Of a stretch of 64,000 bases of DNA, positions 53,687 to 61,909 are shown piece by piece (the stretch's first letter is position 1; each line of letters opens with the position of its first letter). The stretch comes from an uncultured Ruminiclostridium sp. Lineage in GTDB: Bacteria > Bacillota > Clostridia > Oscillospirales > Ruminococcaceae. The translations under genes and the position numbers were made by a program. Below the pieces are notes generated by a model. That model made no database searches, was not told the origin of the DNA, and was given only the letters and a program-made list of their open reading frames with translations. The stretch covers positions 124,001 through 188,000 of the forward strand of contig CAKSFR010000003.1 in the NCBI GenBank assembly GCA_934454635.1, given 5' to 3'.

Positions 53687-53873
53687 CCCGCCGATTAGCC
53701 GTTCGTATGCCGGTATAATGGGCGCTGTGGCTGAATCGGTAGCGAGTATTGCTTTCCTACAAAAGAGGAAGCGGGTGGGAGATTAAGCGGCGCACCTGTC
53801 CGTTTACAGCAGGCTTCGGCGTAAGCGGATACGCCCGCCTGCTGCTCCCGGCACACTTTCTGCTTTCTAGGGG

Positions 53874-53986
53874 GGGCGGGGCGCACGCCGCGCGTTTGAC
53901 GCAGTCAAACGCGCGCGAAGCGGCGGCGAAGCCGCCGCTTCTGCCGCGTTTCAGCTTCGCTGAAACGCGGCGCGTGCGCCCCGCCC
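53874..53986. repeat. Multi-hairpin repeat, copy D, without a recognisable head
   Basis: A clamp of 15 perfect pairs (53874-53888 with 53972-53986) encloses hairpins 53889-53915 (12 bp, loop GCA), 53917-53941 (11 bp, loop GAA) and 53943-53971 (13 bp, loop TTC). It ends 16 bases before the tmcAL stop. The stretch 53690-53870 to its left holds other small dyads but no gene I can support. Confidence 0.85.
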
Positions 53987-54002
53987 GTTCGCTTTGGCTT
54001 TT

Positions 54003-55163
54003 TTACGGCAGAATGACGGGCTTGGAGGTGAAATCCATTCCGCAGACGCGCTTGTTTTCAAAAGCGAGTGCGTACAGGTCGCCGCACTGCGCTTCAATGT
54101 GAGCCTGGCGGCGCTCTCGGACGCCTTTTTCGGCGAGTGCTTTGAGCGAGGTGTCGGCGGGGAGCGTAAGATTTGCCGCGGAGAGAATTTCGCGCCCCTT
54201 GGCGTTCATGCCGAGAATGTGAATGTAGGCGGGTTCGCCCCTGAGGTCGGTTTTGCGTATGCCGAGAAAGCATGATAGGATAATGCGGCGGATACGCGCC
54301 ATAGTGTAGCGTTTGGTTTTGGTGAGCAGGAACAGCTCGGCAAGGCTGCGGGAAACGCGGGCAGCCTTGTAGATGCGGTTCTCAAGCCCGATAAGAACGT
54401 TTGGAGTTTTCTCGATTTCAGCTTTGGACATTGTACGCAGCTTTGCAAGAATTGCCGTTTCAAGCCGCCTGATATCCGCAGTTTCGGCGGAAAAAGGCTC
54501 GGGAAGAAACTCGTCGGCACTTTTTCCGTTCAGGATAATATGGCGGATTTTTGACGCGCTTGCGATATTTCCGCAGGTCTCGTGACTGTCGTGACCTGCT
54601 CCGCTTCGCGCGATCGTTACGGGAGAAATGCTGCTGCCAAGCTCTCCGAGAGCTTTGAGGTATTCGACTGCGAGAGTATTGTTCGGCGTTGTGAGCGCGT
54701 CGATGATGTCTTTTTCATAATATTTTTCAATAGTTTTTTGCAGGGCGGTGGGAAAGCTGTCGCCGCGGCGCATCAGCGAGTAGAAATCCTCGGTCTGTTG
54801 GCAATAGAGAACCGCTCCTGCGGTTTCCTGAAGCAGGTCGATATCTCCGCATTCGCTCCCGAAGCTCAGCAGATCCACGCAGCCGAGCGCGTCGAGCAGC
54901 GAAACCGCTCCGCGCGCGAATTGCTCTGCGCTCGCAAGGGCGTACGCGGCCGGCAGCTCTATTACGAGGTCAACACCGTTTCTGAGCGCGGTTTCGGCGC
55001 GCTTGTATTTATCGGTGATAGCTGCGTCGCCGCGTTGCGTGAAATTTCCGCTCATTACGGCGACGATATGCGTTGCGCCGAATTTTTCTTTTGTTTCATC
55101 AATGTGCAGCTTGTGACCGTTATGAAACGGGTTATATTCCGCAACAATTCCACAGATTTTCAT
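54003..55163 (-). CDS. tmcAL: tRNA(Met) cytidine acetate ligase
   Basis: A 386-residue nucleotidyltransferase-fold enzyme (formerly YlbM-like). In Firmicutes it makes N4-acetylcytidine at the wobble base of elongator tRNA-Met from acetate and ATP. Motifs are CGIVAEYNPFHNGHKLHI (HxGH-like) at the start, VVMSGNFTQRGDAAI near 42, and YAFASAEQ-like YALASAEQFARGAV near 80. ATG 55163 is chosen because GGAGG lies 5 bases upstream; an in-frame extension to 55226 lacks one. It is divergent from ackA, whose product also handles acetate. Confidence 0.9.
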   Translation of the reverse strand: MKICGIVAEYNPFHNGHKLHIDETKEKFGATHIVAVMSGNFTQRGDAAITDKYKRAETALRNGVDLVIELPAAYALASAEQFARGAVSLLDALGCVDLLSFGSECGDIDLLQETAGAVLYCQQTEDFYSLMRRGDSFPTALQKTIEKYYEKDIIDALTTPNNTLAVEYLKALGELGSSISPVTIARSGAGHDSHETCGNIASASKIRHIILNGKSADEFLPEPFSAETADIRRLETAILAKLRTMSKAEIEKTPNVLIGLENRIYKAARVSRSLAELFLLTKTKRYTMARIRRIILSCFLGIRKTDLRGEPAYIHILGMNAKGREILSAANLTLPADTSLKALAEKGVRERRQAHIEAQCGDLYALAFENKRVCGMDFTSKPVILP

Positions 55164-55345
55164 ACGAACCTCCATTATATTAAAACGATGTTTATCTAAA
55201 TCAGTATTCAATATATAATATAACATAAATGCCGTTCTTTTTTCAAGTATTTTGACATTTTTTAGCTGATAAGGCGAATATCAAGTGTCAAAAATCCCTT
55301 AAAACAGATATTTTTAAATTTATCGGCAATTTTTCGCCAAAAGAC

Positions 55346-55372
55346 TTGATTTTTTTCGGATTATGGTATAAA
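55346..55372 (+). promoter_or_regulatory. Promoter of ackA
   Basis: TTGATT, 15 bases and TATAAA preceded by TTATGG (extended -10). The -35 spacing is short, so the extended -10 is probably the main determinant. Forty-one bases before the ATG. Confidence 0.6.
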
Positions 55373-55413
55373 ATTATTAGGTTGGAACTTATTTTTACGA
55401 AAGGGTAATCGCT

Positions 55414-56613
55414 ATGAACATTTTAGTTATCAATGCCGGCAGCTCGTCGCTGAAATATCAGCTTATCGACATGACCGACGAAAAAGTAATCGCAAAGGGC
55501 AACTGCGAAAGAATAGGTATCGGCGGACATATCAGTCACAAGACCTTCGACGGCAGAACTGTTTCCGAGGACTGCGAATTTCCGACCCATACCGAGGCTT
55601 TTGAAAAGGTTGTTGAGGTTCTCACAAAGGGCGACGCTTCCGTTATCAAGAGCATGGACGAAATCTCCGCAGTAGGACACAGAATTGTCCAGGGCGCGGA
55701 AGTTTTCGATAAGACCACTCTCGTTACCGACGAGGTTATTCAGAAAATTGACGACCTCGCAGAGCTTGCTCCCGTACATAATCACCCTCACGCTCTTGCT
55801 TTATGGGCTTGTAAGAAGGTAGTACCCGCAAGCGTTCCTCAGTGCGTTGTATTCGATACCGCATTCCACCAGACAATGCCCGCAAAGGCATTCATGTTCG
55901 GTATGCCCTATGACTGCTACGAAAAGTATCATGTAAGAAAGTACGGCTTCCACGGTACATCTCACCGTTTCGTTACCGCTGCGCTTGCAGAAAAGCTCGG
56001 CAAGGATATCAAGGATCTCAAGATCGTATCCTGTCACTTAGGAAACGGCTCGTCTATTACTGCTGTTGACGGCGGCAAGTCTGTTGACACTTCGATGGGC
56101 TTCACTCCCCTTGACGGTGTTATAATGGGAACACGCTCAGGCTGTGTTGACCCCTCTGCTGTAACATTTATTGCAAAGAAGCTCGGCTTATCTCCTGATG
56201 AAATGAGCAATTACCTCAATAAGCAGTCCGGCTTCCTCGGTCTTACCGGAATTTCCAGCGATAACCGCGACGTTGAAGCTGCCGCAGACAAGGGCGAAGC
56301 TCACGCAAAGCTTGTCGGCGATATGCTTACATACGAAATCAAGAAGTACATTGGTTCGTACACGGCTGCTATGGGAGGACTTGACGCGGTTATCTTTACA
56401 GGCGGTATCGGCGAGAACGCCGACAAGGTTCGCTCGGGCGCCTGCGAGAACATGGAATACTTCGGAATCAAGCTCGACGAGGAGCTTAACGCAAAGGTTC
56501 ACGGCGACTTTGTAAAAATCTCCACGGAAGATTCCAAGACCCAGGTATGGGTAGTTCCCACAAACGAAGAGCTTCTCATTGCAAGAGACACGAAAGAGCT
56601 TTGCGGGCTTTAA
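55414..56613 (+). CDS. ackA: Acetate kinase
   Basis: Makes ATP from acetyl phosphate and ADP. The length of 399 residues is typical. Signatures are MNILVINAGSSSLKYQLI at the start, VVFDTAFHQTMP near 148 and YGFHGTSHRFV near 180. VSCHLGNGSSITAVDGGKS near 207, DTSMGFTPLDGVIMGTRSG near 227 and FTGGIGENAD near 330 follow. GAAAGGG precedes the ATG. Codons are more A/T-ending than in neighbours, as expected for a highly expressed gene. No pta gene is adjacent, and it stands alone with its own promoter and terminator. Confidence 0.97.
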   Translation: MNILVINAGSSSLKYQLIDMTDEKVIAKGNCERIGIGGHISHKTFDGRTVSEDCEFPTHTEAFEKVVEVLTKGDASVIKSMDEISAVGHRIVQGAEVFDKTTLVTDEVIQKIDDLAELAPVHNHPHALALWACKKVVPASVPQCVVFDTAFHQTMPAKAFMFGMPYDCYEKYHVRKYGFHGTSHRFVTAALAEKLGKDIKDLKIVSCHLGNGSSITAVDGGKSVDTSMGFTPLDGVIMGTRSGCVDPSAVTFIAKKLGLSPDEMSNYLNKQSGFLGLTGISSDNRDVEAAADKGEAHAKLVGDMLTYEIKKYIGSYTAAMGGLDAVIFTGGIGENADKVRSGACENMEYFGIKLDEELNAKVHGDFVKISTEDSKTQVWVVPTNEELLIARDTKELCGL

Positions 56614-56630
56614 TCCGTAACATACAATTA

Positions 56631-56670
56631 AACGGTCACAAGACTAAGGTTTTGTGACCGTTTTTCTTTT
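56631..56670 (+). terminator. Terminator of ackA
   Basis: AACGGTCACAA and TTGTGACCGTT pair perfectly around ten bases, followed by TTTCTTTTTC. Confidence 0.85.
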
Positions 56671-56690
56671 TCAAAAAGCAAACGTTGTTT

Positions 56691-56857
56691 GCTTCGCGGC
56701 TTTCAATTTCTCCGCAATATCCCGTGCTTTGACAAACGCCGCGGTTCGGGGATAGTGCGACGTGCGCGGCGCGCGATTTTGGCTGCACCAAAATCGCCTG
56801 CGGGCGGCTTCGCCGCCCACCCTGCTTTTGCCTGCGGCAAAAGCAGGCGCGCCGCGC
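56691..56857. repeat. Multi-hairpin repeat, copy E
   Basis: Head 56691-56760, ending GGGGATAGTGC. The core 56764-56857 has clamp GCGCGGCGCGC/GCGCGCCGCGC (11 pairs) around three hairpins: 56774-56796, 56802-56818 (7 bp, loop TTC) and 56821-56847 (12 bp, loop TGC). One base at 56787 (A instead of G) opens the top pair of the first hairpin. It is ~97% identical to copy F over 167 bases. The gap 56614-57175 contains copies E and F and no gene. Confidence 0.88.
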
Positions 56858-57005
56858 TGTCGTGGGGCAGCGGACGTTGAGGGGAGCAGGCGGCTTGAGC
56901 GAAGCGAAAGCCGCGCAATGTGCGTAAGAGCAGTGCATATCACGGTCGAAGTTTCTGTTTGATCATGCGCGGCAGCGGACATTGCTCGGTGCAAAAAGCC
57001 TTACG

Positions 57006-57172
57006 GCTTCGCGGCTTTCAATTTCTCCGCAATATCCCGCACTTTGCCAAACGCCGCAGTTCGGGGATAGTGCGACGTGCGCGGCGCGCGATTTTGGCTG
57101 CGCCAAAATCGCCTGCGGGCGGCTTCGCCGCCCACCCTGCTTTTGCCTGCGGCAAAAGCAGGCGCGCCGCGC
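57006..57172. repeat. Multi-hairpin repeat, copy F (best-preserved)
   Basis: Same plan as copy E: head from 57006 (GCTTCGCGGCTTTCAATTTC), clamp 57079-57089 with 57162-57172, and three perfect hairpins with loops TGC, TTC and TGC. An additional hairpin directly after it (CCTCCGCC GCA GGCGGAGG, 57181-57199) lies inside the 3' end of the next reverse gene. Confidence 0.88.
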
Positions 57173-57175
57173 GCT

Positions 57176-58684
57176 TTAGCCCTCCGCCGCAGGCGGAGGA
57201 GCGCTGTTTTTGACAGCCTGCCCCAGCTTCAGCGCTGAAAAGCTGTCATTGGCGGCGTCGTTTTTCTCTTCGTCAACATCCTCGCGCGCTTCGGAAATCA
57301 CACTGCTGAGCGTTTTGGGCTTGGCAGGAAACTCGGGCTGAGTTTCGTCGTCCGCCGTAATAAGCGAATTTACGCTCTGCTCCATGTTATCGTCAAAATG
57401 CTCAAGATAGCGCTTGGCAATGTCCTGAATAGGCTTATATGCCGGTTCTTCCGAGGCAAGAACGTTTTTGAAAGCTTCCTTGATTCGCACGTCGGTCACA
57501 TATTGCATACGCTCTGCGATGTAACGATAGGTCGGCGCGAGCGTCGGGGTGTTCAGCAGGGAAATGGCAAAGCTTATAAAACGCTGCTTGTCCTTATATT
57601 GCAGGTAGTTGCAGGCGTAAACTATGCTTTCGTAATAATTTGCCGAAATTATGTATTTTCCTTCGCACATTGTCTCACCGCTTATAAGCAGGTCGAGCTG
57701 TTCGTTGGTGAGCTCGGTGATTGCAAATGCGGAAGCCAGCATTTCCGCGTCCGGATACTGCTCTGCGTTGTGCACGATAGATTCGGGCAGACTTCTTACA
57801 GAATGTTTAGAGCTTATTGTTTTATCGGCTTTGCGGCAGAGTTCTTCACGGAAATCAGGCATTGAAAAGCGACGGTTAAGCAAAAAGCTTTCAATCATGC
57901 CGCGTGAAAGCTGCTTTATAGGCAGCTTTGCGTACGGACAGGTGAGCACCGATATATGCTCGTTTCCGTTTTCATCCGTCGCATACGCAGCGTCGCGCAG
58001 CGGTTCTATTATAATGCACGGAAACTTTCTTTTAAAAGCGACGGCAGCCGCTGCGTCGGTATGTCCGCAGAGCAGAGCGGAGAACATTCCCGTCAGATGA
58101 TATGCGATACCGCCGATCTTTTTTCCGCGCTTAATGCGTTTTATTGAGGCGGAGATGGATTTTTCGCTGTATGCTGCAAAATTCTGAGTCGGAACAATAA
58201 ACGGCGGCGAAAAGTCTCTTTCACGGCCGATAATGTGATTAAACGGCGCTGAACCGTTCAGCTCGTGTTTGACCTGATATGCGTTCCAGAAAAAGTTGCC
58301 TGCGCCGTCGGTCGGAACTGTTTTATCGGCGTGTACGACGTAAAGACCGTCCGTAAGCAGCTCCATTACAGGCTGAATCGCCGTACCGAGCGGAGCGGAT
58401 CTTTCAAAAAAATTCTCGCACGCTTCAGTAAGCTTCATGTCGAGCGATTTGCCGCATTTGTCGATTGAAACGCTCTGCCATATCTGACGGTTTGAGCTTT
58501 CCTCGCCCGTTGTTGAAAAAATATTGACAAGACTGTGCGTGTCTGCATAAAGCGTGCGGCGCGTTGTGTGAGGAGCGTGTGTAGTGTCGCAGGTGCCGAT
58601 TACTCCCGCGCCGTTTATGACGTTTACCAGAATATATTCTCCGAGAGAATTACGGAGTGATTCCATAATAATTGTTGGCTTCAT
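57176..58684 (-). CDS. Conserved-looking 502-residue protein, function unknown
   Basis: No family recognised. It has no signal peptide or clear membrane segment, and the first ~420 residues look globular. Visible stretches include MESLRNSLGEYILVNVINGA, HTTRRTLYADTHSLVNIFST, GGIAYHLTGMFSALLCGHTD and ISVLTCPYAKLPIKQLSRGM. The last ~80 residues are acidic and low-complexity. The final residues, SAPPPAAEG, are encoded by a GCA-loop hairpin continuous with repeat copy F. It lies 20 bases after the YcxB-like gene and is probably co-transcribed with it. Confidence 0.7.
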   Translation of the reverse strand: MKPTIIMESLRNSLGEYILVNVINGAGVIGTCDTTHAPHTTRRTLYADTHSLVNIFSTTGEESSNRQIWQSVSIDKCGKSLDMKLTEACENFFERSAPLGTAIQPVMELLTDGLYVVHADKTVPTDGAGNFFWNAYQVKHELNGSAPFNHIIGRERDFSPPFIVPTQNFAAYSEKSISASIKRIKRGKKIGGIAYHLTGMFSALLCGHTDAAAAVAFKRKFPCIIIEPLRDAAYATDENGNEHISVLTCPYAKLPIKQLSRGMIESFLLNRRFSMPDFREELCRKADKTISSKHSVRSLPESIVHNAEQYPDAEMLASAFAITELTNEQLDLLISGETMCEGKYIISANYYESIVYACNYLQYKDKQRFISFAISLLNTPTLAPTYRYIAERMQYVTDVRIKEAFKNVLASEEPAYKPIQDIAKRYLEHFDDNMEQSVNSLITADDETQPEFPAKPKTLSSVISEAREDVDEEKNDAANDSFSALKLGQAVKNSAPPPAAEG

Positions 58685-58704
58685 TTTTTTCTCCCTTTAC
58701 CGCT

Positions 58705-59568
58705 TTATTTTGCGTCAACTCTTTGTGCGACGAACGTCGAAAGAGCGATCTGCTGATTTTTTGGGAATATCTGCTTGGGAATCCAGCAGACGGATCCGTC
58801 CTTGCAGGCGATAACGATAGTTTCTTTTGTTTCAATGCTGTAGGCAGCCCTTGTCCACGGTATAAGGTCGGTTCCCGAGAAAACGCAGCGCTCGGTCAGC
58901 CCGAAGCCCTCTTTTGCAACGACTATGACCATTTCCTCCGTGGTTGAAATATCATATTTCAGAAATTCGGAATACCGCATTTTTGCGACTATTCCGCTTA
59001 TAACATAAATTACCGCGCCTGTACCTATTCCCGCAAAGACAGAAATAGGCGCGTAATAGTACCAGCGTTCGGGGAGATTTCCGAGAGTGATATTAAGAAC
59101 AATAAATACGATAATGCAGACCAACACGCCAGCGGTTATCAGGTGCCGCCACGCCTTTACATGAACGCGGGCGACATTTCCGGGGTTTATGTCGCGCTCG
59201 CCGTATGTACAGCTTGCGGAGAAAGCCTCCTCCGGTACTTCCATTCCGACGTAGTTATATTTTGGCGGGACGATCCTGCGCTGAAGGCGGCAGACCTCGG
59301 GCGTAAGCTGTCCCTCGGCAATGCTGCGGCAGCGAATTACCTGTTCGCGATCCGCAAAAGAGTTCATGGGAATGAAATATGTCTGTGAATCGTCGGCGAC
59401 AAGCTGATATCCAGCAGTCGTTTCCGTATATGATTTTATTTTGTTCCATTCGTATATAGTCGGCACTTCCTCGTTCTGTTCAAACACCGAGAAGTAATCA
59501 CCGAAAATAAAAGTTCTTGCCGTCTGGCTGACATAAATCTTTTCACCGCGCAGCGAATCAAAAGCCAT
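58705..59568 (-). CDS. YcxB-like membrane protein
   Basis: A 287-residue protein. A first YcxB/PH-like beta module (~5-75; KIYVSQTARTFIFGDYFSVF, YFIPMNSFADREQV) is followed by two membrane segments (~150-205; LITAGVLVCIIVFIVLNITL, APISVFAGIGTGAVIYVISG). A second beta module follows (VAKEGFGLTERCVFSGTDLI, then WIPKQIFPKN). The second fits the YcxB-like C-terminal pattern. ATG 59568 is favoured over 59688 because a terminator-like stem at 59653-59679 would lie inside the longer version. Role unknown. Confidence 0.7.
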   Translation of the reverse strand: MAFDSLRGEKIYVSQTARTFIFGDYFSVFEQNEEVPTIYEWNKIKSYTETTAGYQLVADDSQTYFIPMNSFADREQVIRCRSIAEGQLTPEVCRLQRRIVPPKYNYVGMEVPEEAFSASCTYGERDINPGNVARVHVKAWRHLITAGVLVCIIVFIVLNITLGNLPERWYYYAPISVFAGIGTGAVIYVISGIVAKMRYSEFLKYDISTTEEMVIVVAKEGFGLTERCVFSGTDLIPWTRAAYSIETKETIVIACKDGSVCWIPKQIFPKNQQIALSTFVAQRVDAK

Positions 59569-59652
59569 TTGTCCGACCAATCCTTTCAATATGCAGATAT
59601 GCGGCAGTGCCGCCATAAATATAATATCGGCAGAAATTTCCAAAACTGAACA

Positions 59653-59679
59653 GGACGCCGGAAATTTATTCCGACGCCC
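59653..59679 (-). terminator. Terminator-like stem after the CAP-domain gene
   Basis: On the reverse strand, GGGCGTCGGAA pairs with TTCCGGCGTCC over eleven positions (two G-U). The T tract after it is weak (TGTTCAGTTTT). Confidence 0.5.
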
Positions 59680-59684
59680 TGCGG

Positions 59685-60689
59685 TCACATTCTTTCGCCG
59701 AATAGCTGAACCCAGTAAATATAATCGCCTTTTTTGACATATGCTATGCCTACGAGCGAGCCGTATTCGTTCAGGATATTGTCGCGGTGAACGGGAGAAT
59801 CCATTAAGCTGTTCATTACAAATTCGGGGGTGTTTTTAGAGCCTTGCGTATATGCGAGGTTTTCCGCACCGAAGCAGTATACGAAATTAAATTCGTCAAG
59901 CACGGTGATCCATTTTCGTCCGTCGGGGCGGGTATGCTTGATTGAGAAATTTTCGGAAACTTCGGAAGCTCGCTGAGCGGCGGCTTCGCATAGTACGGGG
60001 TCGAGCGAGAGCTTAGAGAGTCCGTTTTCTGCGCGGCGCTCATTTAAAATATCAAAAACTGATGAAACTATTTCATCAGCTTCAAACTCGGGTGCGGCAG
60101 ATTCGGTTTGAAGCAGCGCTTCTTCCGGGAGCGTGCCGACATTTTTTTTCACGGTAAATTTTGAAATCGAACTGTTTTTCCAGTTCTTTTTTACCGCCAC
60201 GGCGCGAATTATTGTTCCTTTTTTTACGGTGACCAAGCCGTTGTATGGCGTGGAGTCGGTCGTCGGCTTGCTGCCGTCGGTAGTGTAATAGATCGTACAG
60301 TCCTCGGTCGGGCTTTCAAGCGCAACTATAAACCCGTCGTCGGTTTTCTCCGCCGCAAGCGTGACTTTTTGGCATTTGCGTTTAAGGCTGAGCTTTACGG
60401 AGCTTATTTTTTTGCCGTTTTTGTCAAATTCGGCGGCGCGGACAGTGATCTTTTTGCTTGTTTTTATGCTGTCTGTATACAACTCCGAATCGGCGTTCGG
60501 CGCGGAGCCGTCCGTTGTGTAGCGTATTTCGCTGTTTTTTTCCGTTGGGATAAGCGTCAGCACTGTCGAAGCGCTTTTATACGAAATTTTGTAGGAGAGC
60601 GCTGTGCTTTGCGCCGAAACAGCGGGCAGGGAAGAGCAAAGCAAAATCGCTGCGGCTGTTGACGCGGCAAATTTTTTCAGAAAGTTCAT
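59685..60689 (-). CDS. Secreted CAP/SCP-domain protein with two chitobiase-type repeats
   Basis: A 334-residue secreted protein. The signal peptide FAASTAAAILLCSSLPAVSA ends near residue 25. Two CHB/HEX-C-like modules carry IRYTTDGSAPNADSELY (~55-70) and IYYTTDGSKPTTDSTPYNG (~135-155). The CAP domain (~215-334) reads VFDILNERRAENGLSKLSLD, AAAQRASEVSENFSIKHTRP and GAENLAYTQGSKNTPEFVMN, ending in YIYWVQLFGERM. The His of KHTRPDGR and Glu of GAENLA are the conserved CAP cavity residues. Likely an envelope protein. ATG 60689 has GAAAGGA 11 bases upstream. Confidence 0.88.
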   Translation of the reverse strand: MNFLKKFAASTAAAILLCSSLPAVSAQSTALSYKISYKSASTVLTLIPTEKNSEIRYTTDGSAPNADSELYTDSIKTSKKITVRAAEFDKNGKKISSVKLSLKRKCQKVTLAAEKTDDGFIVALESPTEDCTIYYTTDGSKPTTDSTPYNGLVTVKKGTIIRAVAVKKNWKNSSISKFTVKKNVGTLPEEALLQTESAAPEFEADEIVSSVFDILNERRAENGLSKLSLDPVLCEAAAQRASEVSENFSIKHTRPDGRKWITVLDEFNFVYCFGAENLAYTQGSKNTPEFVMNSLMDSPVHRDNILNEYGSLVGIAYVKKGDYIYWVQLFGERM

Positions 60690-60823
60690 GTGGTGGAATG
60701 TCCTTTCGTATTTGATTTTATCTAAGTGCATCTTTTATTTTAGCACAAAAAGACCCGCCTTGCAAGCTGTACGGGAAATTTTGTGCAGCGCGATAAAAAG
60801 GCGGGTAGATTTTCGTGAGAAAT

Positions 60824-60857
60824 GACAAAAGAAAAAGGACTGCTGAATGCAGTCCTT
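60824..60857 (-). terminator. Terminator of the tRNA operon
   Basis: AAGGACTGC and GCAGTCCTT pair around five bases. On the reverse strand it is followed by TTTCTTTTG. Confidence 0.8.
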
Positions 60858-60932
60858 GGAGCGGATTACGAGGCTCGAACTCGCTACCTCCACCTTGGCA
60901 AGGTGGCGCTCTACCAGATGAGCTAAATCCGC
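60857..60932 (-). tRNA. tRNA-Gly (anticodon GCC)
   Basis: On the reverse strand the cloverleaf begins GCGGATT and ends AATCCGC-T-CCA. The anticodon loop is TTGCCAA, giving GCC. The T arm contains GTTCGAGCC. CCA is encoded. Confidence 0.96.
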
Positions 60933-60936
60933 ATAT

Positions 60937-61012
<76 letters not shown>

Positions 61013-61019
61013 ATCAAAT

Positions 61020-61096
61020 TGGCGACCCGGATGGGGCTCGAACCCACGACCTCTAGCGTGACAGGCTAGCGTTCTAACCAACTGAACTACCGGGCC
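61020..61096 (-). tRNA. tRNA-Asp (anticodon GTC)
   Basis: Acceptor GGCCCGG, anticodon loop CTGTCAC, T arm GTGGGTTCGAGCCCCAT, discriminator G, encoded CCA. 77 bases. Confidence 0.96.
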
Positions 61097-61100
61097 AATT

Positions 61101-61176
61101 TGGTGGGAGTTACAGGGCTCGAACCTGTGACCCTCTGCTTGTAAGGCAGATGCTCTCCCAGCTGAGCTAAACTCCC
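61101..61176 (-). tRNA. tRNA-Val (anticodon TAC)
   Basis: Acceptor GGGAGTT pairs with AACTCCC. Anticodon loop CTTACAA gives TAC, T arm ACAGGTTCGAGCCCTGT, encoded CCA. First gene of the four-tRNA reverse cluster. Confidence 0.96.
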
Positions 61177-61211
61177 ATGTCGTTTTCGGTCTTGCCGCTG
61201 ACGACTATTAA

Positions 61212-61240
61212 AGTATACTACAAACTCCGAAAGAAGTCAA
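61212..61240 (-). promoter_or_regulatory. Promoter of the four-tRNA cluster
   Basis: On the reverse strand: TTGACT, 17 bases and TATACT, 36 bases before the tRNA-Val 5' end. Confidence 0.8.
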
Positions 61241-61320
61241 CCCCTTTTTAAAAAAAAATCACAATTTGTAAAATTTTACAATAATTTTGCAGAATGTTAG
61301 GTAAATTTGTTTAAAAGCGT

Positions 61321-61350
61321 TTGAATACTGTCGGAAAATTGGGTTATACT
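61321..61350 (+). promoter_or_regulatory. Promoter of the DUF378 gene
   Basis: TTGAAT, 18 bases and TATACT, ending 77 bases before the start used for the DUF378 gene. Confidence 0.55.
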
Positions 61351-61427
61351 CTTTTTAAGGGAACAACTCCGCACGGAGCCGAACTCCCTCATGGATTTTT
61401 CGGAAAGGAATGGTATTTATCAAAGTG

Positions 61428-61631
61428 ATGGATAAAATCGCGCTGTTTATCCTGCTTATCGGCGGGTTGAACTGGGGGCTTGTCGGTCTGTTCAGTTTCG
61501 ACCTCGTTGCATGGATTTTCGGCGGTTCAACAAGCGTTATCAGCCGAATTGTCTACATTCTTGTGGCACTTTCCGCGCTCTGGTGCATCTCGCTTTTCTT
61601 TAAGAAAAACGAGCTTGTCGAGGCGGAATAG
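61428..61631 (+). CDS. DUF378 (YuzA-like) small membrane protein
   Basis: A 67-residue protein with two membrane helices. The first is MDKIALFILLIGGLNWGLVG; the GGLNWGLVG motif is the DUF378 signature. The second is IVYILVALSALWCISLFF. Function unknown across the family. The start is uncertain: GGAAAGGA at 61402-61409 directly abuts an in-frame ATG at 61410 and lies 15-18 bases before GTG 61425 and ATG 61428. I chose 61428 because the family begins at the first helix. Confidence 0.82.
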   Translation: MDKIALFILLIGGLNWGLVGLFSFDLVAWIFGGSTSVISRIVYILVALSALWCISLFFKKNELVEAE

Positions 61632-61773
61632 AAACTGTCGGGCTGAATTTTTGGCGGTGTGCGGCAATTGCTGTGCACCGCCGTTTGTGTTTTATATCTA
61701 TATGGTACAGGATATGTCGCAGGCGGCGAGCGGCAAAGCTGCGAGCCGCGCGTTGAGGGAAGAAGCGCTTTGC

Positions 61774-61823
61774 ACTGCGGCGTTTTGCGTTTTCTCCAAA
61801 TTGCCGACATGGTGAAAGCCGCG
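61774..61823 (-). repeat. Solitary inverted copy of the repeat head
   Basis: Read on the reverse strand it begins CGCGGCTTTCACCATGTCGG and ends AAACGCCGCAGT, aligning over 50 bases with the head of copy F. The multi-hairpin core is missing on its inner side. The surrounding gap 61632-62337 also holds copy G, a promoter and the ABC leader. Confidence 0.65.
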
Positions 61824-61909
61824 GCGGACGCCGAATGGGGGGGCGAGCGGAGCGAGGCTCCCCGTGAGGGGTCCGCTTGAGATCTGCAATATCGCTGTAA
61901 ATCCCGAAC

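Noticed and set aside
53718..53792. A tRNA-like stretch (GGCGCTGTGGCTGAATCGGTAGCG and onward)
   Set aside because: The first bases cannot pair with any suitable 3' acceptor strand and there is no T arm with GTTCGA, so it is not a tRNA gene.
53818..53835. Hairpin GGCGTA-AGCGGA-TACGCC with an ANTAR-type hexaloop (A1, G4)
   Set aside because: ANTAR sites need two such hairpins overlapping a terminator upstream of a regulated gene; only one is present and neither neighbour fits.
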